DNA of 64,000 nt, taken from NCBI RefSeq assembly GCF_023667495.1, contig NZ_JAMOZL010000002.1, forward strand, positions 248,001 through 312,000, given 5' to 3'. The notes under the pieces are model-generated. The model saw only the letters and a list, made by a program, of their open reading frames with translations, was not told where the DNA came from and did not search any database. The translations under genes and the position numbers were made by a program. Shown one piece after another: positions 1 to 8,743 of the stretch (positions are counted from its first letter, which is position 1; every line of letters begins with the position of its first letter). Source of the stretch: Dyadobacter sp. MSC1_007 (lineage in GTDB: Bacteria; Bacteroidota; Bacteroidia; Cytophagales; Spirosomataceae).

Positions 1-455
1 TGCTTATTGGCGATCTCGCCGCTTTCCTGTCCTTTTTGTATGACAGCAACTAAAATGTCCTCGATCTGGCTTTCATTCCTGCGAATGATTAGCCTTACTT
101 CCGGATCATGAGGCGCCAATTCCACTTCTGAATTGACAATAAAACAACCTTTTTGTTGATCATCAGTCAATAATTCGGTAGTCATTAAAGTGAACAGCTG
201 CGTGATCGCTTCTTTGGCGGATGTGGCATTCGCTGCGATATCGTCCATTTTATGTCTCGAATTATTCTGGTAAAATTCGAGCGATTTAATGTACAAACTG
301 TGCTTATCTGCATAAGTATCGTACAAGCTCGACCGGCTGATCCCCAGGTGATCGACCAGCTCTTGCATGGACGTTCCATTGTAACCTTTATGCCAGAAGA
401 GGCATAGGGCCTTGTTTAATACTTCGGCTTCATCAAAATCCTTAGTTCTTGCCAT
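1..455 (-). CDS. TetR/AcrR family transcriptional regulator (3' end cut by window edge)
   Basis: The reverse strand from the ATG at 455 reads without a stop to the window edge (about 151 residues). The N-terminal 50 residues form a TetR-type helix-turn-helix: a first helix with LNKALCLFWHKGYNGTSM, then QELVDHLGISRSSLYDTY, the recognition-helix pattern of the family. Behind it begins an all-helical ligand-binding region containing KGCFIVNSEVEL, which is typical of the TetR_C branch near AcrR/YxaF-like regulators. It lies 96 bp downstream of, and in the same direction as, the SDR gene 552-1301. It is a good candidate for the protein that binds the two palindromes upstream of that gene. The ligand is unknown and the C-terminus is outside the window. 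Confidence 0.85.
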   Translation of the reverse strand, partial: MARTKDFDEAEVLNKALCLFWHKGYNGTSMQELVDHLGISRSSLYDTYADKHSLYIKSLEFYQNNSRHKMDDIAANATSAKEAITQLFTLMTTELLTDDQQKGCFIVNSEVELAPHDPEVRLIIRRNESQIEDILVAVIQKGQESGEIANK

Positions 456-551
456 GCCAGAAAAGCTTTACCCGTTGCAGGGCAAAGCTATTCATTTTTG
501 TACTAATTGTTATTTCGTATATGCTGTAAATCTCAGGGTAACGCCTGCTGC

Positions 552-1301
552 TTAACGAACTCCGCCGCTGGCAATGATCGTTTCGCCGGTTAACCAGCGT
601 GATTCGTCCGAGGCTAAAAATACCGCGATCGGGGCAATGTCGTTTGGTTGACCAATGCGGCCAAGTGGTGCCGTTTTTTCTGCATTTATATGGAAATCGC
701 TTCCTATCAAACCGGCTGTATGCGTTCCTTCCGTTTCAACCATTCCGGGGTTGATAGAATTGACACGTATCTTTTTAGAGCCCAATTCTTTTGAAAGAAC
801 CTGAGTGATCGAATCGACTGCGCCTTTGGTGGCTGTATAAATCGAGGTTCCCGGAGGTGTGATGCGCGTAGCCGTCGAGCCGATATTGATGATACTGCCG
901 CCCTTGTCGCCAAAGCTTTTTACAGCACCTTTCGTAACCAGCAGCAAGCCCAGTACATTGGTATTAAACTGGCGGTTGAATTCTTCAACAGTTACGTCTT
1001 CAATACCGCCAAACTGGTAAACACCTGCATTGTTGACCAAAATATCGACTCCGCCGAATGCACCAACTGCCTCGTCGAAGATCCTGTCTACATCCGCTTG
1101 CTGCGAAACGTCTCCCTGGACGGCGATCGCTTTACCGCCTTCTTTGATGATTTCAGATACTAATTTGTCAGCGCCTTCTTTGGCAGATGCGTAATTAACC
1201 ACAACTGCTGCGCCTTCTGCGGCCAGACCTTTGGCAATGCCTGCACCGATTCCTTTGGATGCGCCTGTAACTACTGCGACCTTGTTTGTTAACTTTTCCA
1301 T
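552..1301 (-). CDS. SDR family NAD(P)-dependent oxidoreductase (3-oxoacyl-ACP reductase-like)
   Basis: A 249-residue classical short-chain dehydrogenase. The Rossmann motif TGASKGIG is at residues 12-19, NNAG at 90-93, and the catalytic residues are Ser142, Tyr155 and Lys159 (YTATK). Length and the C-terminal DDIA/SDES...WLTGE region fit the FabG-like branch. Such proteins reduce a keto group or oxidise an alcohol with NAD(P)(H) in the cytoplasm; the actual substrate cannot be read from the sequence. The gene precedes the TetR gene on the same strand and has two operator-like palindromes 28-78 bp upstream. SDR genes in this setting are often induced by the toxic carbonyl compound that the neighbouring TetR senses; that link is inference. 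Confidence 0.92.
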   Translation of the reverse strand: MEKLTNKVAVVTGASKGIGAGIAKGLAAEGAAVVVNYASAKEGADKLVSEIIKEGGKAIAVQGDVSQQADVDRIFDEAVGAFGGVDILVNNAGVYQFGGIEDVTVEEFNRQFNTNVLGLLLVTKGAVKSFGDKGGSIINIGSTATRITPPGTSIYTATKGAVDSITQVLSKELGSKKIRVNSINPGMVETEGTHTAGLIGSDFHINAEKTAPLGRIGQPNDIAPIAVFLASDESRWLTGETIIASGGVR

Positions 1302-1328
1302 TTCTTGTAACGAAGTTTTATTTTGATT

Positions 1329-1344
1329 CGGAATGATCGTTCCG
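1329..1344. promoter_or_regulatory. TetR-type operator, copy 1
   Basis: CGGAATGATCGTTCCG is a 16-bp palindrome with one mismatched pair, 28 bp upstream of the SDR start. A second copy with the same arms lies 35 bp further upstream. Both are one base from the perfect form CGGAACGATCGTTCCG. Confidence 0.6.
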
Positions 1345-1363
1345 AATTGATAAAGCTAAAATA

Positions 1364-1379
1364 CGGAACAATCGTTCCG
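1364..1379. promoter_or_regulatory. TetR-type operator, copy 2
   Basis: CGGAACAATCGTTCCG has the same arms as the site at 1329-1344. On the SDR strand the stretch between the two sites contains TATTTTAG, a possible -7 box, so occupancy would block transcription. A looser inverted repeat, CGGAC-N5-GTCCG, follows at 1416-1430. The rest of 1302-1581 shows no gene; it must also hold the promoter of the divergent permease gene, which I cannot place. Confidence 0.6.
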
Positions 1380-1581
1380 GAATGGAAAAGAATTTTTTGA
1401 TATAGATGTTAGTTTCGGACAAAACGTCCGGTTTTGAACAATGATTACTTTTTAAGTAATTGATTTTCAATGGTATTTTTATGTGGCATAAATTGTTTAA
1501 TGCATTTCGTAAGTGACAGACGCCGGTATTTTATGGTGTTTTGATAAACGAAGAACCACTTGACAATAGAACCTCAGCCAT

Positions 1582-3984
1582 ATGCTTAGAAATTATCTGA
1601 AAATCGCGATACGGAACCTGCTGAAATACAAAGCATTCAGCTTTATAAACATCTCCGGCGTATCTCTCGGGTTGACTTGCTTCCTGCTGTTGGCTTTATA
1701 TGTCAAGGACGAGTTGAGCTATGACCGTTTTCATGAGCATGCCGACCGCATTTACAGGCTGAACAGGACTTTCCTGGCCAACGACGGCACGGAATCACTT
1801 CGGCTCGGTCAGGCTGCGCCGCCATTTGGACCGCTCGTGAAGCAGGATTTTCCGCAAGTGGAGCAGGTTGTGCGTTTGCTGGAAACGGGTGCTTTGGTGA
1901 AATACGGTGAAAACAGCTTTCCGGAAGAGCAGATGTTTGCGGCCGAAGCGAACCTCTTCAAGGTCTTTTCTTTTAAACTGAATGGCGGAAACCCCGAAAA
2001 GGCGCTTGAAAACCCTTTTTCGATTATGTTTTCGAAGCCAATGGCTGAAAAATATTTTGGGAAAGAGGACCCCATCGGGAAGATTGTGCGGCTGGATAAC
2101 CAATTTGACTACACGGTAACCGGTGTATTTGAGCCGTTGCCTTCCCAATCACATTTCCACCCGAATTTCCTTATCTCTTTTTCAACCTTGAACGACGATC
2201 GTGTTTACGGGGCGGAGGGCCTTCGGACAAACTGGGGCAACAATTCTTTCTCGACGTTCCTGCTTCTACCCAAGCATTTCGATCCGCAAAAGCTGGTTTC
2301 TGCATTCCCCGCATTCCAGAACAAACATGTGGGTCCAAATACATCGAAATACTCGATTCTGACTCTTACCAAGCTCACCGACATCCACCTGCGCTCGCAC
2401 CTCGACTCCGAAATCGAAGCCAACGGGGATATCCAGTATGTCTATCTTTTTTCAGCGATCGCCATTTTCATTTTGCTGATCGCCTGCATCAATTATATGA
2501 ACCTCGCAACTGCCAAATCGGCCACGCGCGGCAAGGAAGTAGGCATGCGCAAGGTGATCGGAGCTGAACGTTCGCAGCTGATCAAACAGTTTTTGAGCGA
2601 ATCGGTGCTGCTCGTGGTCATTTCTGTGGCGATCGCTTTTTTGATCATGATGTTATGCCTGCCTGTTTTTAACGATTTTACTAAAAAGCAACTCACCGTT
2701 TCAGCCCTGGTCGATCCCGGCTTTCTGAGTATACTTTTAGGCATTACCGCGTTCACCGGCATTGTCGCCGGCAGCTATCCCGCTTTTTTCATGACAAGTT
2801 TCCAGCCTATTGCTGTTTTGAAAGGAAAGATCGCGTCGGCTTTGAAGAATGGACAGCTGAGACAAACCCTGGTAGTGGCCCAATTCGCGATTGCGGTGGT
2901 CCTGATTATCAGCACGGCGGTTGTCTACAATCAAATGAACTACATACAGAACTATAAACTGGGTTATTCCAAGGACCAGGTTCTTACATTTAGCATGGCG
3001 GATGATTCGACCATTGATATTGAGGCCATTCGTCAGCGTTTCAAGGAAAACACAGCCGTTAGAGAAGTCGGACGCTCCTCGCGGATCCCGTCAGGCCGGT
3101 TGCTTGATTCTTGGGACGCTTATGTCATGAAGGGCGACTCGATGGCACCTACCGAGATCAATGTTAAGTCGCTTTCTGTAGATGAAGATTTTATCCCCGC
3201 ATATCAGATCGAGATGGCTGCCGGCCGTAATTTCTCCCGCCAGCACCCGACCGACCGTACCAATGGTTTTGTCCTCAATGCGACTGCCGCACGGCTTTTA
3301 GGCTGGAAAAACCCGGAAGACGCAATTGGTAACCGGTTCGGTTATGGGAAAATCCGTGGCCAGATTATTGGTGTCACCAAAGACTACCACTTTGAATCGC
3401 TCCATCAGAAGGTTGCGCCCATTGTGATGTTCTATCAGCCCGGGCGGCTCGGGCGCGTCTCCGTGCAGGTAGCTGGCGGAAATATTAAGAATGCGATCAG
3501 CCATATTGAATCTGTCTGGAAAGAGCGTTTTCCGGAAGTGCCGTTCCAATACGAGTTTCTCGACCAGCGTTTCGCGAATCTCTATGCGCGTGAGCAAACA
3601 CAGCAGCTATTGTTCGGCGTTTTTGCCGGGATAGCCATTTTTATTTCCAGTATGGGCCTGTTCGGACTTTCGATGTTCATGGCAGAGCTCCGCACCAAAG
3701 AAATCGGCGTAAGAAAAGTCCTCGGGGCTTCGGTATCCAGCATTGTAGGATTACTTTCACAGGATTTCCTGAAACTCGTGCTCATCGCAATCCTGATCGC
3801 CTCACCGATTGCCTGGTACGGCATGAAAACCTGGTTGCAGGACTTCGCGTACCATACTGAAATCAAATGGTGGGTATTCCCGTTGGCAGGAATATTGTCA
3901 ATCGCCATCGCATTATTCACCATCAGCTTCCAAAGCATCCGCGCCGCATTGACCAATCCGATTAAGTCTTTGAAAAGTGAGTAA
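1582..3984 (+). CDS. ABC transporter permease, FtsX/MacB type
   Basis: An 800-residue membrane protein with the usual Bacteroidota layout. A first transmembrane helix lies near residues 20-42 (FSFINISGVSLGLTCFLLLA), followed by a periplasmic MacB_PCD-like domain. Three helices of an FtsX domain begin near residue 290 with the conserved block NYMNLATAKSATRGKEVGMRKVIGA. A second periplasmic domain follows, and a second FtsX domain near residues 680-790 has the matching block ELRTKEIGVRKVLGAS. The family works with a separate MacB/LolD-like ATPase to move or extrude substrates mechanically across the envelope; no ATPase gene is adjacent here. Many copies occur per genome in this phylum and the substrate is unknown. 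Confidence 0.9.
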   Translation: MLRNYLKIAIRNLLKYKAFSFINISGVSLGLTCFLLLALYVKDELSYDRFHEHADRIYRLNRTFLANDGTESLRLGQAAPPFGPLVKQDFPQVEQVVRLLETGALVKYGENSFPEEQMFAAEANLFKVFSFKLNGGNPEKALENPFSIMFSKPMAEKYFGKEDPIGKIVRLDNQFDYTVTGVFEPLPSQSHFHPNFLISFSTLNDDRVYGAEGLRTNWGNNSFSTFLLLPKHFDPQKLVSAFPAFQNKHVGPNTSKYSILTLTKLTDIHLRSHLDSEIEANGDIQYVYLFSAIAIFILLIACINYMNLATAKSATRGKEVGMRKVIGAERSQLIKQFLSESVLLVVISVAIAFLIMMLCLPVFNDFTKKQLTVSALVDPGFLSILLGITAFTGIVAGSYPAFFMTSFQPIAVLKGKIASALKNGQLRQTLVVAQFAIAVVLIISTAVVYNQMNYIQNYKLGYSKDQVLTFSMADDSTIDIEAIRQRFKENTAVREVGRSSRIPSGRLLDSWDAYVMKGDSMAPTEINVKSLSVDEDFIPAYQIEMAAGRNFSRQHPTDRTNGFVLNATAARLLGWKNPEDAIGNRFGYGKIRGQIIGVTKDYHFESLHQKVAPIVMFYQPGRLGRVSVQVAGGNIKNAISHIESVWKERFPEVPFQYEFLDQRFANLYAREQTQQLLFGVFAGIAIFISSMGLFGLSMFMAELRTKEIGVRKVLGASVSSIVGLLSQDFLKLVLIAILIASPIAWYGMKTWLQDFAYHTEIKWWVFPLAGILSIAIALFTISFQSIRAALTNPIKSLKSE

Positions 3985-4093
3985 GGATAGTGAGCCGTGC
4001 GGAGGAGGAGCGTGAGTTTGAAATACATTGACACGGACCATCAATGCTTTTCAGACTGGGATCAAAGCGAATTGAAGCTTTTTAGTGGATTTC

Positions 4094-4360
4094 TCAAAAA
4101 ACTTTCTCAAACGTCCTGGCCAGATATTCTGAGGTCCGGTGGGGCAAGTGGAGGCAAAACTGGATTAGGTTGCACGCATCATAAAAGCAGACAATCGCTG
4201 CCTGGTAGCCGTACTTGATGCTATCAGCGAGGATATTAATTTCATCGAACTCAGAGTTAGCCAGGGGGCGCGGGTTCACGGTTTCAGGCTTGCCTCTGTA
4301 TTTTTTCTGGTGTGGCTGGACCGCAGCCATGAAATCTACAAAAATTAATCTTTCCCGCAT
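4094..4360 (-). CDS. small hypothetical protein, possibly a gene remnant
   Basis: This 88-codon frame starts with ATG directly after the TGA of the acyltransferase gene (TGAATG), with GGAGG 11 bases ahead of it, so it could be translated by coupling. The product has no signal peptide or transmembrane helix and I recognise no family. After its stop, at a run of six T, another frame stays open for about 18 codons, which would fit a broken longer gene. No gene is seen on the plus strand in 3985-4360. It may be a true small gene, a remnant, or chance. Confidence 0.3.
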   Translation of the reverse strand: MRERLIFVDFMAAVQPHQKKYRGKPETVNPRPLANSEFDEINILADSIKYGYQAAIVCFYDACNLIQFCLHLPHRTSEYLARTFEKVF

Positions 4361-5566
4361 TCACGCAAACACCTCCATTTTGGCTCGCAACCGAGCCACT
4401 TTCTTTCTTCCAACAGCGATAAAAGGCTTTTCTACGAGCCGGAAAAGTAAATAGCTGACCAATGCAGCTAGTAGGGCAGACAACAGAAACCCCAGAATGG
4501 CGATTTGCCATTTGGATAGGGTAGGTGCGGCATGGATGACGAGTTGAATAGCGAATCCAATGATGAGCGTGTGAACAAGATAAAATGAATAGGAGATATC
4601 TGCCCCGAAAGAGGCTGGTTTTCCGGATAGTATTGTTCTGATCCAATCCAATGCATTGTATATAAATGCAGGTATTGCAAACCGGATCTCATCCAGAAAG
4701 GCAAAAGTCAGTAGCATCAGGATCAAAAACATGGTTGTTTTCGATTGAAACGGGAGTATCAAAGCCACGGCAACTGTAAGATAAAAAACGGAAATCTGCC
4801 GAACCTTTACGCCGGCAGCGATCATTCCAATCAGGAAGAGCGGCATAGCATATAATAGGATTGACGGGAGCGTAAATATTGGTAAGCCCATTACTTTCGA
4901 GAATGAATCAAATAGCTTTGGAACGATTAATGATATCACCAAAAATGCAAGTAAAGTGAAAACTAATCTGTTCTTTCTACGTACCGTACTGGATAGCAAT
5001 TTTTGAAATACAATTGGAAAAACAAGGTAATATTGCGCTTCCAGGGACAAGCTCCATGTTACACCCAATACGCCGGTATAGTATTGCGGAAACAACCCAT
5101 GGAGCATTAATACATGCAATAGATAATCGGTAATAGACGGTTGTGTTACCGAACGGACTGCTCCAAACTGGCTGAGATTGTTACCGGTAAAATAGATCAG
5201 GTTTAATTCATTTAATTTTGCGATCGGTACGTACAAAACAAATGCGACTGTTATTGCCAACAAGTAAACTGGATATAACCTGAAAAAGCGCCGGAGCCAA
5301 AATTTCTGGTGGGTAAGCGGCTGATCATATGGCTCCTGTTGCTTTCTTGTAACGTAATTGTAGGTCATTAAAAAGCCTGTGATAACCATAAATCCGTTGA
5401 CTGCGTAAACGGGCTTATTAAAGCTTTCAAGTAGAAAAGCGGGTAGTGGTAAATATTTAGTGCCGCCAATATACGTGTAGTAATGCGCAATGAAGACCCA
5501 GAATGCTAATAAGAACCTGAAACCATCAAGAAATCCCAGACGGGAAGGTTGGTAAATAAATGTCAT
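4361..5566 (-). CDS. acyltransferase family 3 (OafA/YrhL-like) membrane protein
   Basis: A 401-residue integral membrane protein with about ten hydrophobic segments. The start fits the acyltransferase-3 family: LGFLDGFRFLLAFWVFIAHYY with the conserved His28, and a later arginine-rich loop (WLRRFFRLYPVYLL) typical of these proteins. The family transfers acetyl or other acyl groups from the cytoplasm to sugars of polysaccharides, lipopolysaccharide or secondary metabolites. No glycosyltransferase or polymer-assembly gene is close, so the acceptor cannot be named. The gene stands alone on the minus strand and diverges from the mannoside operon at 5778. Confidence 0.88.
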   Translation of the reverse strand: MTFIYQPSRLGFLDGFRFLLAFWVFIAHYYTYIGGTKYLPLPAFLLESFNKPVYAVNGFMVITGFLMTYNYVTRKQQEPYDQPLTHQKFWLRRFFRLYPVYLLAITVAFVLYVPIAKLNELNLIYFTGNNLSQFGAVRSVTQPSITDYLLHVLMLHGLFPQYYTGVLGVTWSLSLEAQYYLVFPIVFQKLLSSTVRRKNRLVFTLLAFLVISLIVPKLFDSFSKVMGLPIFTLPSILLYAMPLFLIGMIAAGVKVRQISVFYLTVAVALILPFQSKTTMFLILMLLTFAFLDEIRFAIPAFIYNALDWIRTILSGKPASFGADISYSFYLVHTLIIGFAIQLVIHAAPTLSKWQIAILGFLLSALLAALVSYLLFRLVEKPFIAVGRKKVARLRAKMEVFA

Positions 5567-5724
5567 ATAAATAAATAAGTTCGTGGCGTATTGTGCTGCA
5601 AATCTAGAAACTAAAATGAAGATCCCGATGCCGCCTGAAAAGTGAAAGTAGCATCAAGATAAACCGAATGGGTCAGACACGGGGCATCAGGACCCAAATA
5701 TTGTAATGTGAAGTTTTTTTCAGT

Positions 5725-5758
5725 TATGTTCATACATATATACATATTGTCTATATTT
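5725..5758 (+). promoter_or_regulatory. GntR-type operator (site A) and promoter of the DUF4185-PMI-mannosidase operon
   Basis: TATGTTCATACATA (5725-5738) is a perfect TATGT-N4-ACATA inverted repeat. It is followed at once by TATACATATTG-NN-TATATTT (5739-5758), whose end can serve as a TAnnTTT-type -7 box 20 bp before the ATG at 5778. The same 20-base block follows site C at 17947, and the repeat recurs before SusC and the ROK gene. The regulator is probably the GntR protein at 11446-12177. The remaining 150 bp back to the acyltransferase start show no gene. Confidence 0.6.
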
Positions 5759-5777
5759 ATAAAAATTTCAACCTGAG

Positions 5778-6968
5778 ATGAAATACGCCCTTCTCCTCTT
5801 GATGGCCTGCACACTCTCGTGTGGCAGACAACAGCCTGACGACAAGCAAGCTGCGGCCATGCCAGAGGTGAATGAAAGAGAATTTACGGCAAGTCCAGCA
5901 CCGGAATGGTCGGACCTGTTTCTTAGAAAGTCGGGCTGGATTGGTGGAGACGGGATATTTGCTATCCCGTTGTCAGGGAAAGACTCGGAAAAAAATGATA
6001 GCGTACTATTCCTTTTTAGCGACACGATGGTTGGGGAGATAATGGGGGATAGCCTGAAACCGGGTTTGAAGATGGTCAACAACTCGGTAGCGTTGCTGAA
6101 AGGCAAAACACCGGACTCTACTCAGATTGCATTCCAGGTAGCTGGGGACCGTGCAGTTTTTGTCCCGAAAATGGATAAGCCCAATAAAGACACGTATTTC
6201 TGGCTTGGCGACGGCTTTGCGAATCCCGATGCCCGTAAGGACGTCTTTATATTTGCCTACAAAATTGTCAATACACATGATAAATCTGCCTTTCCGTTCA
6301 AAGAGGCGGGCAATTCACTTATTCGCATTCCCGCAGGAAGCCATTTTCCTTATGCGGACCACGAGCAATTGGAACTGCCATTCAATAATTATAAAACCGG
6401 CGAGGAGACGATCTCATTCGGGGCCGGAGTGTTTAATAACAGCGTAACGGCGGGCGAAAAAGATGGCGATGGCTTCGTTTATGTCTACGGGACAAAGGGT
6501 GCCACCAAAAAGCTTGTGTCGGCTAGGGTTAAACCTGCTGAGATCACTTCGTTTGGCCAATGGGAATTCTGGAACGGCAACGGCTGGTCGAAAGACGTGA
6601 AGTCGGTGGCGGCTTTGAGCGATTCTGTTTCGAATGAACTGAGTGTGAGTATGTTGTCGCCGGGTAAATATGCATTGGTTTATCAGCTTGGCAGCCTTTT
6701 TCCCGAAATCTGTATGCAGGTAGGGCCGACGCCGGTGGGGCCGTTTGGGCCGAGGATCGTGCTCTACAAAACTTCCAGCGATATCAAGGATCCCGACCTG
6801 TTTACTTACAATGCCAAAGCCCATCCCGCACTGTCCGAGCCGGGCGAACTGCTGATCTCATACAACGTAAATACATTTAAATTTTTCGAAGTCCTGGCAA
6901 AGAAGCCGAACTTGTACCGGCCCCGTTTTGTGCGGGTCAAATTCAGCAACAGCCCTAAAAATAAGTAA
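5778..6968 (+). CDS. DUF4185-like lipoprotein
   Basis: A 396-residue exported protein. The N-terminus MKYALLLLMACTLSC is a signal peptide with a lipobox ending at Cys, so the product is probably a lipoprotein. The body has features of the DUF4185/DUF5005-type proteins, which are thought to adopt a beta-propeller related to GH43-like folds: SGWIGGDGIFAIPL near the start, LFLFSDTMVGE, VNNSVALLKG, a central WLGDGF block, and a late PVGPFGPRIVLYKT and LISYNVN. Family members sit in polysaccharide loci, but no activity is established that I can name. It is the first gene of an operon with the isomerase (2-bp gap) and mannosidase, so binding or trimming of a mannose-containing glycan is a reasonable inference. 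Confidence 0.7.
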   Translation: MKYALLLLMACTLSCGRQQPDDKQAAAMPEVNEREFTASPAPEWSDLFLRKSGWIGGDGIFAIPLSGKDSEKNDSVLFLFSDTMVGEIMGDSLKPGLKMVNNSVALLKGKTPDSTQIAFQVAGDRAVFVPKMDKPNKDTYFWLGDGFANPDARKDVFIFAYKIVNTHDKSAFPFKEAGNSLIRIPAGSHFPYADHEQLELPFNNYKTGEETISFGAGVFNNSVTAGEKDGDGFVYVYGTKGATKKLVSARVKPAEITSFGQWEFWNGNGWSKDVKSVAALSDSVSNELSVSMLSPGKYALVYQLGSLFPEICMQVGPTPVGPFGPRIVLYKTSSDIKDPDLFTYNAKAHPALSEPGELLISYNVNTFKFFEVLAKKPNLYRPRFVRVKFSNSPKNK

Positions 6969-6970
6969 CA

Positions 6971-8716
6971 ATGCGTTCCAGTTACGACAAGTTTCCATTT
7001 ATAGAAGTAAGCAGCTCATCGGAGGTCTGCTTTGCCGGCTGGGATAGTATTTCCCGGGAGGTGAAACGTGCCGTCGATTCAAAAGGCAAAACAAAAATTG
7101 TGGTCTGCGTGGACCTGTACCACGGCGTTGATGCGGACGAAATAGCGAATGCATTGCAGATAGATGCAGGCAATGTGATCTTTACCAGGGATTTCCTCAA
7201 AAATGCGGATGTGATATCAGAAATGGTATTTCCATTTGTGACGGACGATCAGGTTTTTGGTAAAATGAACCACCTGCAAATCGCGGATTTTTTCGATAGT
7301 GAGGCTTTAAATACGGAACGGGAGAGGATTACTGGCATTGAATCCGGCATTGTGCTTGTGTGTGGCGAAGGAGCTGCGTTGTTTGCAGATGCGGATATCC
7401 TGATTTATGCAGACCTCGCCCGCTGGGAGATCCAGAAAAGAATGAAGCGGAACGAAATGGGCAACTTCGGGATGAATAACCCCGACGAAAGTTTCGCATT
7501 GAAATACAAGCAAGGCTATTTTCTCGACTGGCGTGTTTTTGACCGGCATAAAATGCGGTTTTTCGATCGTATCGATTATTTCATAGATGCCAACACCCCG
7601 GAAAGCCCCAAAATGGTAAGTGCACAAATGTACCGCGAGGGCCTGGATATGGCGGTGAACCGGCCATTCAGGGTTGTGCCGTTTTTCGACCCGGGTCCAT
7701 GGGGCGGGCAATGGCTGAAAGAGGTTGCCGATCTCGACAGGGATGAAGTTAATTACGCCTGGGGTTTTGATTGCGTGCCCGAGGAAAACAGCATGCTGTT
7801 TAAATTTGGTGAACATATTTTTGAACTGCCTTCCATCAACCTGGTGCTCACGCAGCCACGTAAACTGCTCGGACAGACCGTTTACGGGAAATTTGGTGCG
7901 GAGTTTCCAATAAGGTTCGATTTTCTCGACACCATGGACGGCGGTAACCTGAGCTTGCAGGTGCATCCGACGCGTGCATATATACAGGAACATTTCGGAA
8001 TGGAATACACCCAGGACGAAAGCTACTATTTTCTCGAAGCGGGGGAGGACGCATGCGTATATTTGGGTACGCACAAGAACGTGGAGGCGGCTGCAATGAT
8101 CGCAGACCTGGAAGAAGCCCAGAACGGGTCGGCGGATTTCAATGCGGACAAATATGTAAACAAGCTGCCCGTCAAAAAGCATGACCACATTCTGATCCCC
8201 GCAGGTACGATCCATTGTTCGGGGAAAAACGCGGTGGTGCTCGAAATTTCAGCAACGCCATACATTTTTACATTCAAATTGTGGGATTGGGGAAGGCTGG
8301 GGCTGGATGGTAAGCCGCGACCTATCAATATAGAACATGGAAAAAACGTGATCGACTGGACACGTGATGAAGATTGGGTAAAACAAAACCTGTTCAATAA
8401 CATCCGGGAGATTTCCATAAACGGCCATTCAAAGGAGGAATCTACCGGCCTGTTTGACACACAGTTTATTGAAACCAGAAGACATTGGTTTGATAGAAAA
8501 GTGACCCATCACACGCACGGAAATCTGAATGTGATCAATCTCGTGGAAGGCGACGAGGTTGTTGTAGAGAGTCCTGACGGGCTTTTTGAGCCGTATGTGA
8601 TCCATTATGCTGAAACCTTTATCGTGCCGGCGAATGTCGCATCGTACACGATTACACCATTCGGGAAATCGGAAGGGAAAAAATGCGCGACCCTGAAAGC
8701 CTATGTCAGGATTTAG
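6971..8716 (+). CDS. class I mannose-6-phosphate isomerase with an extra N-terminal domain
   Basis: 581 residues. The C-terminal two thirds is a zinc-dependent cupin phosphomannose isomerase (mannose-6-phosphate to fructose-6-phosphate). The metal ligands are Gln330 and His332 (SLQVHP), Glu350 (DESYYF) and His415 (GTIHCSG), and the whole block GGNLSLQVHP is characteristic. The first 215 or so residues form a separate domain (KTKIVVCVDLYHGVD; later SGIVLVCGEGAALF and DILIYADLARWEIQKRM). It vaguely recalls nucleoside-kinase-like folds but has no Walker A motif. A shorter relative of this domain ends the ROK protein at 18196-19470. The gene is translationally close to its neighbours (2 bp before, 27 bp after) and would feed mannose released by the GH38-like enzyme into glycolysis. 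Confidence 0.87.
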   Translation: MRSSYDKFPFIEVSSSSEVCFAGWDSISREVKRAVDSKGKTKIVVCVDLYHGVDADEIANALQIDAGNVIFTRDFLKNADVISEMVFPFVTDDQVFGKMNHLQIADFFDSEALNTERERITGIESGIVLVCGEGAALFADADILIYADLARWEIQKRMKRNEMGNFGMNNPDESFALKYKQGYFLDWRVFDRHKMRFFDRIDYFIDANTPESPKMVSAQMYREGLDMAVNRPFRVVPFFDPGPWGGQWLKEVADLDRDEVNYAWGFDCVPEENSMLFKFGEHIFELPSINLVLTQPRKLLGQTVYGKFGAEFPIRFDFLDTMDGGNLSLQVHPTRAYIQEHFGMEYTQDESYYFLEAGEDACVYLGTHKNVEAAAMIADLEEAQNGSADFNADKYVNKLPVKKHDHILIPAGTIHCSGKNAVVLEISATPYIFTFKLWDWGRLGLDGKPRPINIEHGKNVIDWTRDEDWVKQNLFNNIREISINGHSKEESTGLFDTQFIETRRHWFDRKVTHHTHGNLNVINLVEGDEVVVESPDGLFEPYVIHYAETFIVPANVASYTITPFGKSEGKKCATLKAYVRI

Positions 8717-8743
8717 GTATTAATATCAGATGAATTGAAAGTT

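Noticed and set aside
3997-4454. Two overlapping plus-strand frames after the permease
   Set aside because: They are antisense to the acyltransferase end and the short frame at 4094-4360; no start signal or family match.
7307-8215. 302-codon open frame on the minus strand
   Set aside because: It is antisense to the mannose-6-phosphate isomerase, whose motifs and metal ligands are intact.
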